Below are positions 35,569-44,342 of a stretch of DNA of 64,000 nucleotides, piece after piece. Under the pieces are notes generated by a model that worked only from the letters and a program-made list of their open reading frames with translations, did not search any database and was not told the DNA's origin. Origin of the DNA: VYFG01 sp965204165 (GTDB taxonomy: Bacteria; Pseudomonadota; Gammaproteobacteria; Arenicellales; Poriferihabitantaceae); assembly GCA_965204165.1 (NCBI GenBank), contig OZ241969.1:4588001-4652000 (forward strand), in the 5' to 3' direction. How positions within the stretch are numbered: the first letter of the stretch is position 1; every line of letters starts with the position of its first letter. A program made the translations under genes and the position numbers.

Positions 35569-36189
35569 ATGTCATCGAAAGTAAATCACAACATTGAATT
35601 AAGTGCTGAATCAGGGCATTCCTACGGCATCACGAGATTCTCCGCGGAACCCGGGACCGCCGGCTTCTACATGGCCTTCCTCCTCGGCGCCCTGCTCCCC
35701 GCAATCCTGATCGGCATCCTTGTCGCTGGGGGATTCATCCTTTACCTGGACCCGTACATCCTGCATGCGGAATACAGGGACCCCGTCCCGTGGGACCTGT
35801 ATCTGGATGACGAGTTCCTCCTGTTCCTCCTGACGATGTTCATCCAGGGGTCTGTCCTCGGACTCCTCTTCTTCCTTGCGTTCGTCTACGGACCCCTGTG
35901 CAGGAACCTGCTGGTAAACACCCTGGCACTGGGCGACGTGGCCAGGTTCAGGTCGGCAATCAGTCCGCCCAGATTCGTATGGATATCCCTCTCCAACCTG
36001 TTCCTCACCATCGTCTCGCTGGGACTGATGCTCCCGTGGTGCCAGGTCAGGATGTACCGCTATCTGTGCAACTGCACCTCGGTCAGCCTGGTCGGCGACA
36101 TTGATGACTTCATCGACAGCGAGCGACAGAAAAGAAGCGCGTTCGGGGAGGAATTCGCCGAATTCGAGGGACTGGATATCTCCATCTGA
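35569..36189 (+). CDS. YjgN/DUF898-like inner-membrane protein, N-terminally short
   Basis: A 206-residue membrane protein. The C-terminal part FVWISLSNLFLTIVSLGLMLPW followed by QVRMYRYL is the signature of DUF898 (YjgN). YjgN is about 400 residues with two such units; only the second is present. The first 18 codons are AT-rich and unlike the rest, and an IS1182 element ends 145 bp upstream, so the original 5' half may have been lost and a new start recruited. About three membrane helices are predicted (40-65, 80-105, 135-155). It precedes an M48 peptidase gene by 5 bp, a pairing seen in other gammaproteobacteria. Confidence 0.7.
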   Translation: MSSKVNHNIELSAESGHSYGITRFSAEPGTAGFYMAFLLGALLPAILIGILVAGGFILYLDPYILHAEYRDPVPWDLYLDDEFLLFLLTMFIQGSVLGLLFFLAFVYGPLCRNLLVNTLALGDVARFRSAISPPRFVWISLSNLFLTIVSLGLMLPWCQVRMYRYLCNCTSVSLVGDIDDFIDSERQKRSAFGEEFAEFEGLDISI

Positions 36190-36194
36190 CAGGC

Positions 36195-37235
36195 ATGGAA
36201 ATCACGGGCGAATTTTTCGATGCCCTGTCATCCAGGGGACGGAAGGCCAGCCTGAAGCTGGAGGGAGACCGCCTGTCCGTCTTCGTCGACGGAGACCGGA
36301 TAACCGAAGACCTCAGGCTGGAATCGCTGCAGGACAACCGGGTCCTTCATTTCAAGTGCGGCCGGCAATTCATCGCCGACCATGCGATCGACCGGGACTT
36401 CCGGCGCCGTCACCTGAAAAAGGCCGAACGGTTCATCCTGTGGCTTGAGCGGTTCTCGATCCGGCGGGCCCTCCTCCTGGCGGTCCTCGTGGTGTCGGCG
36501 CTGGCGCTCTACCGGGTGATGCTGTCCACGGCAAGCGGCGTCATCGTGGCGGGCCTGCCCCATTCACTGGAACGGGAGATCGGCGAGAACGCCTATCTCG
36601 CCCTGAAGAGCACCGTGTTCACCGAGACGGAACTGCCGGATTCCGTCCGCTCCAGGCTGACCGGCAGGGCAAGTGCCCTGTCTGAACACATGGCCCTGCC
36701 GGATTCGCCAGAAATTCATTTTCACTCGTCAAGGTTCCTCGGGCCGAATGCCCTGGCGTTTCCCGGCGGCCCGATCGTCGTCACGGACGAACTGGTCAAC
36801 CTCCTTGATGACGACGGGGAGGTACTGGCCGTGATCGCGCATGAACTGGCGCATGTCAGGGAAAGACACTCCCTCAGGCAGATCGTCGACACCGTCGGCA
36901 TGACCGCCATCGCGGCCGTCCTGTTCGGCGCGGACGAGTCCCTGGTCGAGGAAGCGACCGCCATCCTCATCAATGCCAGGGTCCTCAGGAACAGCCGGGG
37001 CTACGAGAAAGAGGCGGACCTGATCGCCCTCGAGACCATCCGGAACCTGGGAATGGACGAAATGAGCCTGCATTCCGCGATCAGCAAGCTGATCGGGCAA
37101 AGCTGCAGTGGAGATGCGGCCGGGGCTGACCTGGCAGAATGCCTGGAGGGCGATGTATTCCCCGACTGGCTCTCCACTCACCCGTCCGGCGCCGAAAGGC
37201 TCGATTACCTGTCCGGGAAATCAGGCAAGGACTGA
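36195..37235 (+). CDS. M48-family metallopeptidase
   Basis: A 346-residue membrane-bound zinc peptidase. ATG 36195 lies 5 bp after the YjgN-like gene. An N-terminal cytosolic part (1-90) precedes a single membrane helix (LLLAVLVVSALALYRVML, about 92-110). The catalytic HELAH is in VIAHELAHVRERH (near 215-227), with the third zinc ligand Glu in SRGYEKEADLIA (near 272-282). M48 enzymes of this type act in envelope quality control. The joint operon suggests a membrane-protein processing role with its partner. Confidence 0.88.
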   Translation: MEITGEFFDALSSRGRKASLKLEGDRLSVFVDGDRITEDLRLESLQDNRVLHFKCGRQFIADHAIDRDFRRRHLKKAERFILWLERFSIRRALLLAVLVVSALALYRVMLSTASGVIVAGLPHSLEREIGENAYLALKSTVFTETELPDSVRSRLTGRASALSEHMALPDSPEIHFHSSRFLGPNALAFPGGPIVVTDELVNLLDDDGEVLAVIAHELAHVRERHSLRQIVDTVGMTAIAAVLFGADESLVEEATAILINARVLRNSRGYEKEADLIALETIRNLGMDEMSLHSAISKLIGQSCSGDAAGADLAECLEGDVFPDWLSTHPSGAERLDYLSGKSGKD

Positions 37236-37453
37236 TCAACGCCGACCCACGGCAGGCGATTGTTCCGCGACTCCCCTCATGCCCCATTCCATTGCCCGGA
37301 ATCACCCGTCAGGTTCATTTCAGGGAGGGCAGGCTTTGCTGAACTTTCCGGAGGGCCGATCGAAGCGGATTGTGTCCGCCGGGACCGAAGGCGGCGAATC
37401 AGTGCTCTTGATTGGAAGTCACCGAAACCGCTGACGATCCCGGTCCCCGCGGA

Positions 37454-38197
37454 TCAGCGCGGCGCCCCTCTTTCCACGTGGTCCGCCATCTCGCCCATGG
37501 TGTTGAAATAGAAATCGTAATCCGGCCGGGTCTCCACCCTGGCCGTGGCGCCCCAGTTGTCGCCGTCCCGCAGGTGCTGGCGGTCGATCCAGGCGTTGGC
37601 AAGGCCGAAGGCCCGTGCCTGCCGGTGATCGTGATGGAGGCTTTGGGCCGTATGCAGGATGCCCTCTTTCCCGATGCCGAGGTCCTCGGAGAGCCGGGTC
37701 AGCATGTATTCGAAATTGCGCGGGTCGGGCTTGTAGCTGCCGATGTCCTCGGCGGTATAGATGGCGTCGAACCCGACTCCGAGCTTGCGGTTGGAAGCGG
37801 CAAACCCGTCACGGTCCACGTTGGACAGGATCACCAGCCGGTAATGCCGCTTGAGCAGGCGCAGGGCGTCGGCAGTATCGCCGAAGGCGGGCCAGTGACC
37901 GGTGGAGTCGCCGAAGGCCCTGTCCAGGGCGTCCGTGGTACGCAACTCGAACCGCTCCGCGATCCCCCGGTGGGTTATCCGCAGCAATTCCGGGTAGGGC
38001 ATGTCCGGCGTTTCCTCCTCCAGGGCATTTTCGATGTCGGCAAAGGCCCCGAGCCCGGCGCCGCGATCGACGTGCCCGGCGCCATTGTCCATCAGGAGCG
38101 GCTGCAGCGCGTCCCAGATGCCGGTTTCCCAGTCAATGAGGGTGCCGTAACAGTCGAAGGTCAGAACTTCGAACCGGTTGATGTCGATTGTGTTCAT
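37454..38197 (-). CDS. HAD-superfamily type II haloacid-dehalogenase-like hydrolase
   Basis: A 247-residue HAD hydrolase. Motif I LTFDCYGTLIDW (13-24) has the nucleophile Asp (residue 16). Motif II ILSNVD lies near 126-131, and a Lys in SYKPDP is near 163-168. The last motif is degenerate: HHDHRQARAFG in place of the usual acidic loop. The type II haloacid-dehalogenase resemblance (TFDCYGTLIDWETG) is clear, but substrates in this family range from halogenated acids to phosphates. It is monocistronic and convergent with the M48 gene. Confidence 0.8.
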   Translation of the reverse strand: MNTIDINRFEVLTFDCYGTLIDWETGIWDALQPLLMDNGAGHVDRGAGLGAFADIENALEEETPDMPYPELLRITHRGIAERFELRTTDALDRAFGDSTGHWPAFGDTADALRLLKRHYRLVILSNVDRDGFAASNRKLGVGFDAIYTAEDIGSYKPDPRNFEYMLTRLSEDLGIGKEGILHTAQSLHHDHRQARAFGLANAWIDRQHLRDGDNWGATARVETRPDYDFYFNTMGEMADHVERGAPR

Positions 38198-38302
38198 GGA
38201 GATTCGGTGGTTTCACGGCCTCGTGGCCGGGTTCGGGAAAAACGGGCCTAAATATTTCTTTCGGCCGGATGCGGGAGTCAAGAGAACCGGTCGGGGGCCC
38301 TG

Positions 38303-39088
38303 TCAGTCCGGTGCCAGGGTGAACCCGTCGGCGTCCAGGGACGCCGGGAAATGGTCGCGGAATTCCAGCAGTTCCGGCATGGACAGATCGTGCGTGGCCA
38401 CCATGGGCCGGTCTCCGCAGTCCACCAGGGGCTTGCCGAGAAAGTCGAGAATCACGGTGCCGCCCGAAAAGGTGTTGCCGTTCGGGTCCGCACCGAGGCG
38501 GTTGCAGCCGACCACGTAGGACTGGTTCTCGATGGCGCGGGCCCGGACCAGGGTGTCCCAGGCGTACTGGCGGGCATCCGGCCAGTTGGCGACGTAGAGG
38601 GCGGCGTCATAGTCGTCCAGGTTGCGGCAGAACACCGGGAACCGCAGGTCGTAGCAGACGAAGAGCGCGATCCGCCAGCCGCCCAGTTCCATGACCGCAC
38701 GGTCCTTCCCGCCGGTGTAGTGGTGATGCTCGCCGCCATAGCGGAACAGGTGGCGCTTGTCGTACCAGTCCATGCTGCCGTCCGGCCGGGCCCAGATCAT
38801 GCGGTTGCGGTACTCATCCCCCACCTTCATCACCAAGCTGCCGGTGATCACCGCGCCGGCGTCCGCGGCCCTTTGCCGCATCCAGGCCACGGTCTCGCCG
38901 TCCATGGTCTCCCAGCACTGCCAGGGCTCCATGTAGAAACCGGTGCTGAACATCTCGGGCAGGACCACGAGATCGGTGCCGTCCAGTGCATCCAGGTGCC
39001 GGTCGTAGCGGTCCCTGGCCGCAGCCGGGTCCTGCCAGTCCATGTCGTCCTGGATCACGCTGACGGTGATGGGTCCTACGTCGCTCAT
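38303..39088 (-). CDS. Omega-amidase (YafV-like nitrilase family)
   Basis: A 261-residue C-N hydrolase from ATG 39088 (MSDVGPITVSVIQDDM). The catalytic triad is Glu in LPEMFSTGF, Lys in YDKRHLFRYGGE and Cys in FVCYDLRFP. YafV-type omega-amidases hydrolyse alpha-keto-glutaramate or keto-succinamate. The gene lies two bases after an aminotransferase stop, and this pair is known to work together: the amidase removes the keto-glutaramate made when glutamine donates nitrogen, pulling the transamination forward. Confidence 0.88.
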   Translation of the reverse strand: MSDVGPITVSVIQDDMDWQDPAAARDRYDRHLDALDGTDLVVLPEMFSTGFYMEPWQCWETMDGETVAWMRQRAADAGAVITGSLVMKVGDEYRNRMIWARPDGSMDWYDKRHLFRYGGEHHHYTGGKDRAVMELGGWRIALFVCYDLRFPVFCRNLDDYDAALYVANWPDARQYAWDTLVRARAIENQSYVVGCNRLGADPNGNTFSGGTVILDFLGKPLVDCGDRPMVATHDLSMPELLEFRDHFPASLDADGFTLAPD

Positions 39089-39090
39089 GG

Positions 39091-40242
39091 TCACAGCGCG
39101 CAGAGGATTTCCGCCGCCCGGGCCAGCGTCTCGTCCTGCTTGGCAAAGCAGAACCGCACGATCCGGGTGTCCGGCGGATCCCGGTAGAACGGCGAGAGCG
39201 GAATCACCGCAACGCCCTTTTCCTTGGTGATCCACTCGGCGAACTTCATGTCGGGCAGGTCGGATATGGCGCTGTAGTCCGCAAGCTGGAAGTAGGTCCC
39301 CGCCGAAGGCAGGAACGAAAACCTCGAGGGTTCCATCCGCTCGCGGAAGTAGTCCCGCTTGACCTCGTAGAACGCGGACAGCTCACGATAGTTTTCGGGG
39401 GCTTCGCGCACGAAATCCGCCAGCGCCCACTGCATCGGCGTCACGGTGGTGAAGACGTTGTACTGGTGGACCTTGCGGAATTCCACCGTGAGGTCCGCCG
39501 GCGCCACGCAGTAGCCGATCTTCCAGCCGGTGGCGTGATAGGTCTTGCCGAAGGAGAACACGGCGAAGCTTCTTTCCCGCAGTTCCGGATTGTCCACCAC
39601 GCTGTGGTGCCTGCCGCCATCGAACACGATGTGCTCGTACACCTCGTCCGACAGCACCCGGCAGTCGAAGGGGCGGATCTGCTCGGCCAGGCGGTCCAGG
39701 TCCCCCGACGACAGGGTCGTGGCGGTGGGGTTGTGGGGGCTGTTGATGATCACCAGCCGGGTACGGTCGTTCAGCGCGCCGGCCAGGGCATCCCAGTCGA
39801 TCCGGTAGTCCGGCAGGGTCAGTGGGATATGGATGGTCCGCCCGCCGGCAAGGGTCACCGCCGGTTCATAGGAATCGTAGGCGGGGTCGAACACGATCAC
39901 CTCGTCCCCCGGGCGCACCACCGCGTGGATGGCACAGAGCAGCGCCTCGGTGGCGCCGCTGGTGATGGTGATCTCGGATTCCGGGTCCACCTCCACTTCG
40001 CTCTCGATCCGGAACTTGTGGGAGACGGCCTGGCGCAGCTCCGGCACCCCGGTCATCGGGGGGTACTGGTTCTTGCCGTGGGCCAGGTGATGGGTGACCC
40101 TCTCCAGCAGCCGCCGGTCGGGCTCGAAGTCCGGAAATCCCTGGGACAGGTTGATGGCGCCATGGTCCTGGGCCATCTTGGACATCACGGTGAAGATCGT
40201 GGTGCCGACGTCCGGTAGCTTGCTGTGAACGGGAACGGTCAT
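39091..40242 (-). CDS. Pyridoxal-phosphate aminotransferase (YbdL-like, methionine/glutamine)
   Basis: A 383-residue class I/II aminotransferase from ATG 40242 (MTVPVHSKLPDVGTTIF). Signature parts are INLSQGFPDFEPD, NSPHNPTATTL and the PLP lysine in FSFGKTYHATGWKIGY, with the substrate-binding Arg in IVRFCFAKQ near the C-terminus. YbdL-type enzymes regenerate methionine from 4-methylthio-2-oxobutanoate. The omega-amidase directly downstream supports glutamine as donor. The earlier in-frame codons upstream of 40242 are low-complexity and are not used. Confidence 0.88.
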   Translation of the reverse strand: MTVPVHSKLPDVGTTIFTVMSKMAQDHGAINLSQGFPDFEPDRRLLERVTHHLAHGKNQYPPMTGVPELRQAVSHKFRIESEVEVDPESEITITSGATEALLCAIHAVVRPGDEVIVFDPAYDSYEPAVTLAGGRTIHIPLTLPDYRIDWDALAGALNDRTRLVIINSPHNPTATTLSSGDLDRLAEQIRPFDCRVLSDEVYEHIVFDGGRHHSVVDNPELRERSFAVFSFGKTYHATGWKIGYCVAPADLTVEFRKVHQYNVFTTVTPMQWALADFVREAPENYRELSAFYEVKRDYFRERMEPSRFSFLPSAGTYFQLADYSAISDLPDMKFAEWITKEKGVAVIPLSPFYRDPPDTRIVRFCFAKQDETLARAAEILCAL

Positions 40243-40415
40243 CAGTGGGGTCGGGGAAGCGGGGCGCGGGCATCCGAGTATAACGAAAACGGCACGCCGG
40301 ATGACCACGCGGACCGGCCGACGGCATCTGGCCCGCACAAGGGGACAGGGGATCGTGCCCACCGGACCGGCCGTCCGGTTCCTGCCGGCCCGCTTTCTTC
40401 TTCCGGGGTTTGTTC

Positions 40416-40458
40416 TTGACTGGCCATCCTGCCTACTGTACTATTTCACTAGTACAGT
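40416..40458 (+). promoter_or_regulatory. Promoter and GntR-type operator of the ABC transporter operon
   Basis: TTGACT at 40416-40421, a 17-bp spacer and TACTAT at 40439-40444 form a strong promoter. The perfect palindrome ACTGTACT (40435-40442) / AGTACAGT (40451-40458), with an 8-bp spacer, overlaps the -10 box and is a likely binding site for the GntR protein encoded later in the operon. Confidence 0.7.
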
Positions 40459-40490
40459 TTAATGTTCTCCGGACATCCGCAGGTAAAATC

Positions 40491-41339
40491 ATGATTGAGA
40501 TGGAAAACATCCGGTTTGGCTACCGGAAACAGATCGTCTTCGACGGCCTGGACCTCGCCCTTGCGCCCGGCAACATCTACGGCCTGCTCGGGCTCAACGG
40601 CGCCGGCAAGTCGACCCTGCTCAAACTGCTCGGCGGCCTGCTGTTCCCGCAGGCAGGCCGGATCCGGGTCCTCGGCCTGGAGCCGCACCGAAGGGCGCCG
40701 GCACTGCTCTCCCGGATCTACCTGCTCTCCGAGACGCCCCACCTGCCCCCGGTCACCGACCGGCAATACGTCTCGAGAGTCGCACCGCTGTACCCGGAAT
40801 TCGACCATGACTACATGGAGCGCCTCCTCGCGGAACTCGAAATTCCCCGCGCGCAGAAGCTCTCGAGTCTTTCCCTCGGTGAGCAGAAGAAATTCCATCT
40901 CGCCTTCGGGCTCGCCTGCCAGCCGTCCATCCTGGTCCTGGACGAGCCGACCAACGGACTGGACATTCCCTCCAAGGGACTCTTCCGCAGGCTGGTCGCC
41001 GAGGCGCTGACCGGGGACCGCATCCTGATCCTCGCCACCCACCAGGTGAAGGACGTGGAACTGCTGATCGACCGGGTCCTGATCCTGCACGACGGCACGT
41101 TCCTGTGCGACCGGAGCCTTTCCGGCGTTTCCGCCATCCTGCGCTTCTCCCAGGAGGCAGGCCAGCCGGACGCCGGGTCCCCGGGCCTGCTGTACACGGA
41201 GCCGCACTTGGGCGGGTACGCCTCCGTCTGGGCCGATCCCGGTGCGGGAGACGGGCACCTGGACCTGGAGCTCCTGTTCAAGGCGGCCATCTCGAATCCC
41301 ACCGCCTTTAGCGGGCTCGTCCGGCAGGAGCGGCCGTGA
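40491..41339 (+). CDS. ABC transporter ATP-binding protein
   Basis: A 282-residue ATPase from ATG 40491 (MIEMENIRFGYRKQIVF). Walker A GLNGAGKST is at 34-42, the signature SLSLGEQKK near 125-133 and Walker B ILVLDEPTNGLD near 147-158. The His switch is in ATHQVKDVE. The C-terminal extension of about 70 residues is unusual. The TGA overlaps the start of the first permease (TGATG). With two paralogous membrane proteins and a YtrA-like regulator it forms an exporter or envelope-stress type ABC system, of the sort that responds to cell-wall-active compounds; the substrate is unknown. Confidence 0.88.
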   Translation: MIEMENIRFGYRKQIVFDGLDLALAPGNIYGLLGLNGAGKSTLLKLLGGLLFPQAGRIRVLGLEPHRRAPALLSRIYLLSETPHLPPVTDRQYVSRVAPLYPEFDHDYMERLLAELEIPRAQKLSSLSLGEQKKFHLAFGLACQPSILVLDEPTNGLDIPSKGLFRRLVAEALTGDRILILATHQVKDVELLIDRVLILHDGTFLCDRSLSGVSAILRFSQEAGQPDAGSPGLLYTEPHLGGYASVWADPGAGDGHLDLELLFKAAISNPTAFSGLVRQERP

Positions 41340-42166
41340 TGGCACCGTCGTTCTCCGCACGGAGGCTCTGGTACCTCATTCGCGGCGACTTCCTCGCCGC
41401 ATGGCCCATGCTTGCCTGGTCCGCCGGGATCGCGGCCGCAACCCTGTTCGTGGTTTCCCTGCAGGATTTCATATATGGATATGTGGAACCGTCGATGCAC
41501 CAGGACCTGTACGGTTACGGCCTGTTCATCTGGGGAATCATCGCAACCAGCATGGCATTCCGCCAGCTCGACGACCGGACCCACAGGGAGGCGTACCTGC
41601 TTCTCCCCGCCTCGGCGCTGGAGAAGATGCTCGCACGCCTCCTGCCCGTCACCCTTGGCCTCGGCATCGCACTGCCCGTCTACTTCCTGGTTCTTTCGGT
41701 TCTGATGGAATCCTTCAACCTGGCGGTGTTCGGAATCCAACGCCCGCTGTTCGACCCCTTAGACCCCGGTATCTGGAAGCTGTTCGGCTACTACCTCATC
41801 CTGCAGTCGCCCTTCTTTCTCGGCGCTGTCTGGTTCGGCCGGTTTTCCTTTATCCTGACGACTCTCGTCCTCCTTGTGTTCCACATCGGACTCGCCCTGC
41901 TTGTTCTGGCCGCCACCTGGCTCGCCCTCGGCAGCCCGGGGTGGCAATTCGGAGACGCGCCGGCGATTCACCCGGGGCTGCATGCCGAGAATTACGACGT
42001 TCTGGATTTCATGCTCTTCGGAGTTGTGGACAACGTCTTGGTGAATCTCCTGAACCCGGACTGGGACACCCAGATTGCCATCCTGTACGGGGTACTGATC
42101 CTGATCCCGCCCGTCCTGTGGTGGATCGCCTGGCTCAGGTTGCGGGAAGTCCAGGCGAACGGTTGA
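41339..42166 (+). CDS. ABC transporter membrane protein, first paralogue
   Basis: A 275-residue integral membrane protein. About six hydrophobic segments are visible, including MLAWSAGIAAATLFVVSL (near 23-40), LYGYGLFIWGIIATSMAF, LLPVTLGLGIALPVYFLVL and ILYGVLILIPPVLWWIAW at the end. ATG 41339 overlaps the ATPase stop. It is clearly homologous to the protein at 42328 (the same HREAYLLLPASALEKMLARLLP block), so the two genes arose by duplication. It presumably pairs with the ATPase as one half of the membrane channel. Confidence 0.8.
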   Translation: MAPSFSARRLWYLIRGDFLAAWPMLAWSAGIAAATLFVVSLQDFIYGYVEPSMHQDLYGYGLFIWGIIATSMAFRQLDDRTHREAYLLLPASALEKMLARLLPVTLGLGIALPVYFLVLSVLMESFNLAVFGIQRPLFDPLDPGIWKLFGYYLILQSPFFLGAVWFGRFSFILTTLVLLVFHIGLALLVLAATWLALGSPGWQFGDAPAIHPGLHAENYDVLDFMLFGVVDNVLVNLLNPDWDTQIAILYGVLILIPPVLWWIAWLRLREVQANG

Positions 42167-42181
42167 GGAAAGTCCGGACGA

Positions 42182-42328
42182 ATGATGGAATCCAGTGACC
42201 CAAAAGGAATCTACCGGCAAATCGCTGGCCGGCTGTCCACCCTGATCCTGCACGCCGGCACGTTCCTCTGCGACCGGAGCCTTTCCGGTGTTTCCCCCAG
42301 CCTGCGCTTCTCCAAGAAGTTACCGTGA
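42182..42328 (+). pseudogene. Fusion scar: GntR start joined to ABC-ATPase end
   Basis: A 48-codon frame. Its first part, MMESSDPKGIYRQIAGRL, matches the start of the GntR regulator (MEFSDPKGIYLQIADRV). The second, LILHAGTFLCDRSLSGVS, matches the C-terminal region of the ATPase (LILHDGTFLCDRSLSGVS). It lies between the two permease genes. The simplest history is a tandem duplication of ATPase-permease-GntR followed by a deletion from the first GntR into the second ATPase. Confidence 0.85.
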
Positions 42329-43128
42329 TGGAACCGTCGTTCTCCGCACGCAGGCTCTGGTACCTCCTTCGCGGCGACTTCCTCGCCGAATGGCGTGTGC
42401 AGGCCTATTTCTCCGGGACCACGGCCGCGATGCTGTTCGTGATCTCCCTGATGGATTTCATATACGGTTATGTGGAACCGTCGATGCACCAGGAGTTGTA
42501 CGGCTATGCGCTCTTCATTTGGGGAATCTGGGCAACCAGCCGGGCATTTCATCCGCTCCAGGACAGGACCCGCAGGGAGGCGTACCTGCTTCTCCCCGCC
42601 TCGGCGCTGGAGAAGATGCTCGCACGCCTCCTGCCCGTTACCCTTGGCCTCGGTATCGCGCTACCCGTATACATCCTGGTCCTTTCCGTCTTGGTGGAAT
42701 CCTTCAACCTGGCGGTTTTCGGAAACCATCGCCCGCTGTTCGATCCCTTCGACCCCGGTATCTGGAAGCTGTTCGGCTACTACCTCATCCTGCAGTCCCC
42801 CTTCTTTCTCGGTGCCGCCTGGTTCCGTGGGTTTCCGTTGCTGAAGACGCTTCTCGCCCTCTTCCTCCTGCATATCGGCCTAGCCCTGCTCTTGCTGGCC
42901 TTGGTCCGTTTCACCGTCGGAAATCTCGGTTGGCATCCCGGGAACTATGATGTCCTGGATTTCATGCTCTACGGGGTCGCGGACAATCTCGTTGTGAATC
43001 TTCTGAACCCGGACTGGGACACCCAAATCATGATCCTTTACGTGGTGCTGATCCTGATCCCGCCCATCCTGTGGTGGATCGCATGGCTCCGGCTGAAGGA
43101 GGCACAGGCGAACGATGGAATTCAGTGA
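42328..43128 (+). CDS. ABC transporter membrane protein, second paralogue
   Basis: A 266-residue membrane protein, a duplicate of the one at 41339 with most of the sequence conserved but about nine residues missing near position 210. The same membrane segments are present (YVEPSMHQELYGYALFIWGI; LLPVTLGLGIALPVYILVL). Its ATG overlaps the stop of the fusion scar (TGATG), and its own end overlaps the GntR start by 14 bases in another phase. Both paralogues being kept suggests a heterodimeric channel. Confidence 0.8.
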   Translation: MEPSFSARRLWYLLRGDFLAEWRVQAYFSGTTAAMLFVISLMDFIYGYVEPSMHQELYGYALFIWGIWATSRAFHPLQDRTRREAYLLLPASALEKMLARLLPVTLGLGIALPVYILVLSVLVESFNLAVFGNHRPLFDPFDPGIWKLFGYYLILQSPFFLGAAWFRGFPLLKTLLALFLLHIGLALLLLALVRFTVGNLGWHPGNYDVLDFMLYGVADNLVVNLLNPDWDTQIMILYVVLILIPPILWWIAWLRLKEAQANDGIQ

Positions 43129-43477
43129 CCCGAAGGGAATCTACCTGCAGATCGCGGACCGGGTCCGGGAGCGGATTCTCGGTGGGGAGTGGAACGCGGG
43201 CGAAAGGATTCCCTCCGTCCGGGAGATGGCCGTCCAACTTGGCGTCAATCCGAACACCGTCGCCCGAAGCTACCAGGCGCTGGTGGACCGGAACATCATC
43301 GTGAACCAGAGGGGCCGGGGATATTTCGTTGACGGGGATGCCGCCACCCGCATCCTGGAGGAAATGAGGCGGGAGTTTCTCACCGAGGAGCTCCCGGAAA
43401 TTGTCCGGACCATGCAGTTGCTCGGCATCGGTCCGGAGGAGATCGCCGACCGGTTCACGCCCGGCGACGATGACTGA
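43115..43477 (+). CDS. GntR-family regulator (YtrA-type)
   Basis: A 120-residue repressor. The N-terminal winged HTH has the GntR signature ERIPSVREMAVQLGVNPNTVARSY (32-55), ending in the wing IIVNQRGRGYFV. The C-terminal part is short (about 45 residues, helical), as in the YtrA subfamily, which lacks a large ligand domain. ATG 43115 lies inside the end of the second permease gene, so translation is coupled. It probably binds the palindrome at 40435-40458 and represses the whole operon. Confidence 0.88.
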   Translation: MEFSDPKGIYLQIADRVRERILGGEWNAGERIPSVREMAVQLGVNPNTVARSYQALVDRNIIVNQRGRGYFVDGDAATRILEEMRREFLTEELPEIVRTMQLLGIGPEEIADRFTPGDDD

Positions 43478-43493
43478 ACGAGAGGAATGCCCG

Positions 43494-44222
43494 ATGTTTC
43501 GAAAGCCAAGACCCAGCCAGATCGCCCTGCTCGGCACCGTCGGATTACTGTCCGCACTGGCCGTCGCCATCTTCGTGACCGCCGTATTCGATCGTACCCG
43601 CATATCCCTCACCAACCCGGCAGGGGCCGCGGTCCAGGGCGAACGTATTGCCGGAATTCCTGACCTGCGGGGCTTCAGGGAACTCGCACTTGTTGGCAGG
43701 TGGCAGGCGGAGATCACCCGGGGAGACGACTGGCACGTGGAACTCTCCTACCATGAAGCCCTTGAAGATCTGATCCGGTGGGAACTCGAGGGTGACCGGC
43801 TCGAACTCGATTTCGACCCGCCCATCTTTCAGGACGTTTCCGGAATTTCCGCCACTGCCAAAATCACCATGCCGGAACTCGGTCGCCTGGACATCAAGGG
43901 CCACAATCGGGTGCGCATGCAGGACTTCGAAGGAGACCGGTTCGCACTCCACATCAAGGGAAACAACGTGGTCGGCGGAGACCGCGGATACTACGACGCG
44001 CTGGACCTTTCCATTGCCGGCATGAACCAGGTCGACCTTGGCACGATCCGGGTCCGGAACGCCGATGTCCATATCGCGGGCAATACCGGCGTCACCCTAT
44101 CCATGGACGGAGGGGAGCTGTCCGGTTCCATAGCGGGAGCCGGGTCACTCGGCTACCACGGGACGGTTTCATCGGAAACCGTCCGTGTCGCAGGAGTCGC
44201 CAGTATCCGGCGTCTTGACTGA
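43494..44222 (+). CDS. GIN-domain (DUF2807) membrane-anchored protein
   Basis: A 242-residue protein with a single N-terminal membrane anchor (IALLGTVGLLSALAVAIFVTAVF, about 10-32). The remainder is beta-rich, with GIN-domain (putative auto-transporter adhesin head, DUF2807) features such as DLRGFRELALVGRW and LDIKGHNRVRMQDFEG, then IAGMNQVDLGTI. The start ATG 43494 follows GAGAGGAATGCCCG; an upstream in-frame ATG at 43470 overlaps the GntR end. It is the last gene of the ABC operon. GIN proteins beside YtrA-type ABC systems are known; a surface or periplasmic sensing role is inferred. Confidence 0.75.
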   Translation: MFRKPRPSQIALLGTVGLLSALAVAIFVTAVFDRTRISLTNPAGAAVQGERIAGIPDLRGFRELALVGRWQAEITRGDDWHVELSYHEALEDLIRWELEGDRLELDFDPPIFQDVSGISATAKITMPELGRLDIKGHNRVRMQDFEGDRFALHIKGNNVVGGDRGYYDALDLSIAGMNQVDLGTIRVRNADVHIAGNTGVTLSMDGGELSGSIAGAGSLGYHGTVSSETVRVAGVASIRRLD

Positions 44223-44342
44223 GAACATCCCATCGCGCAGGTCGTCAAGCGCTATAAGGGAAAACAGAGTAGGTTCTCGAGAAGCTGTATTTCGTTCTGG
44301 TGAGCAATCTCACAGTGTCCGTGCAAGGAGGTTATTCACCGG

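Noticed and set aside
44222..44342. VapC toxin gene downstream of the antitoxin
   Set aside because: No frame of adequate length and no PIN-domain acidic motif on either strand.
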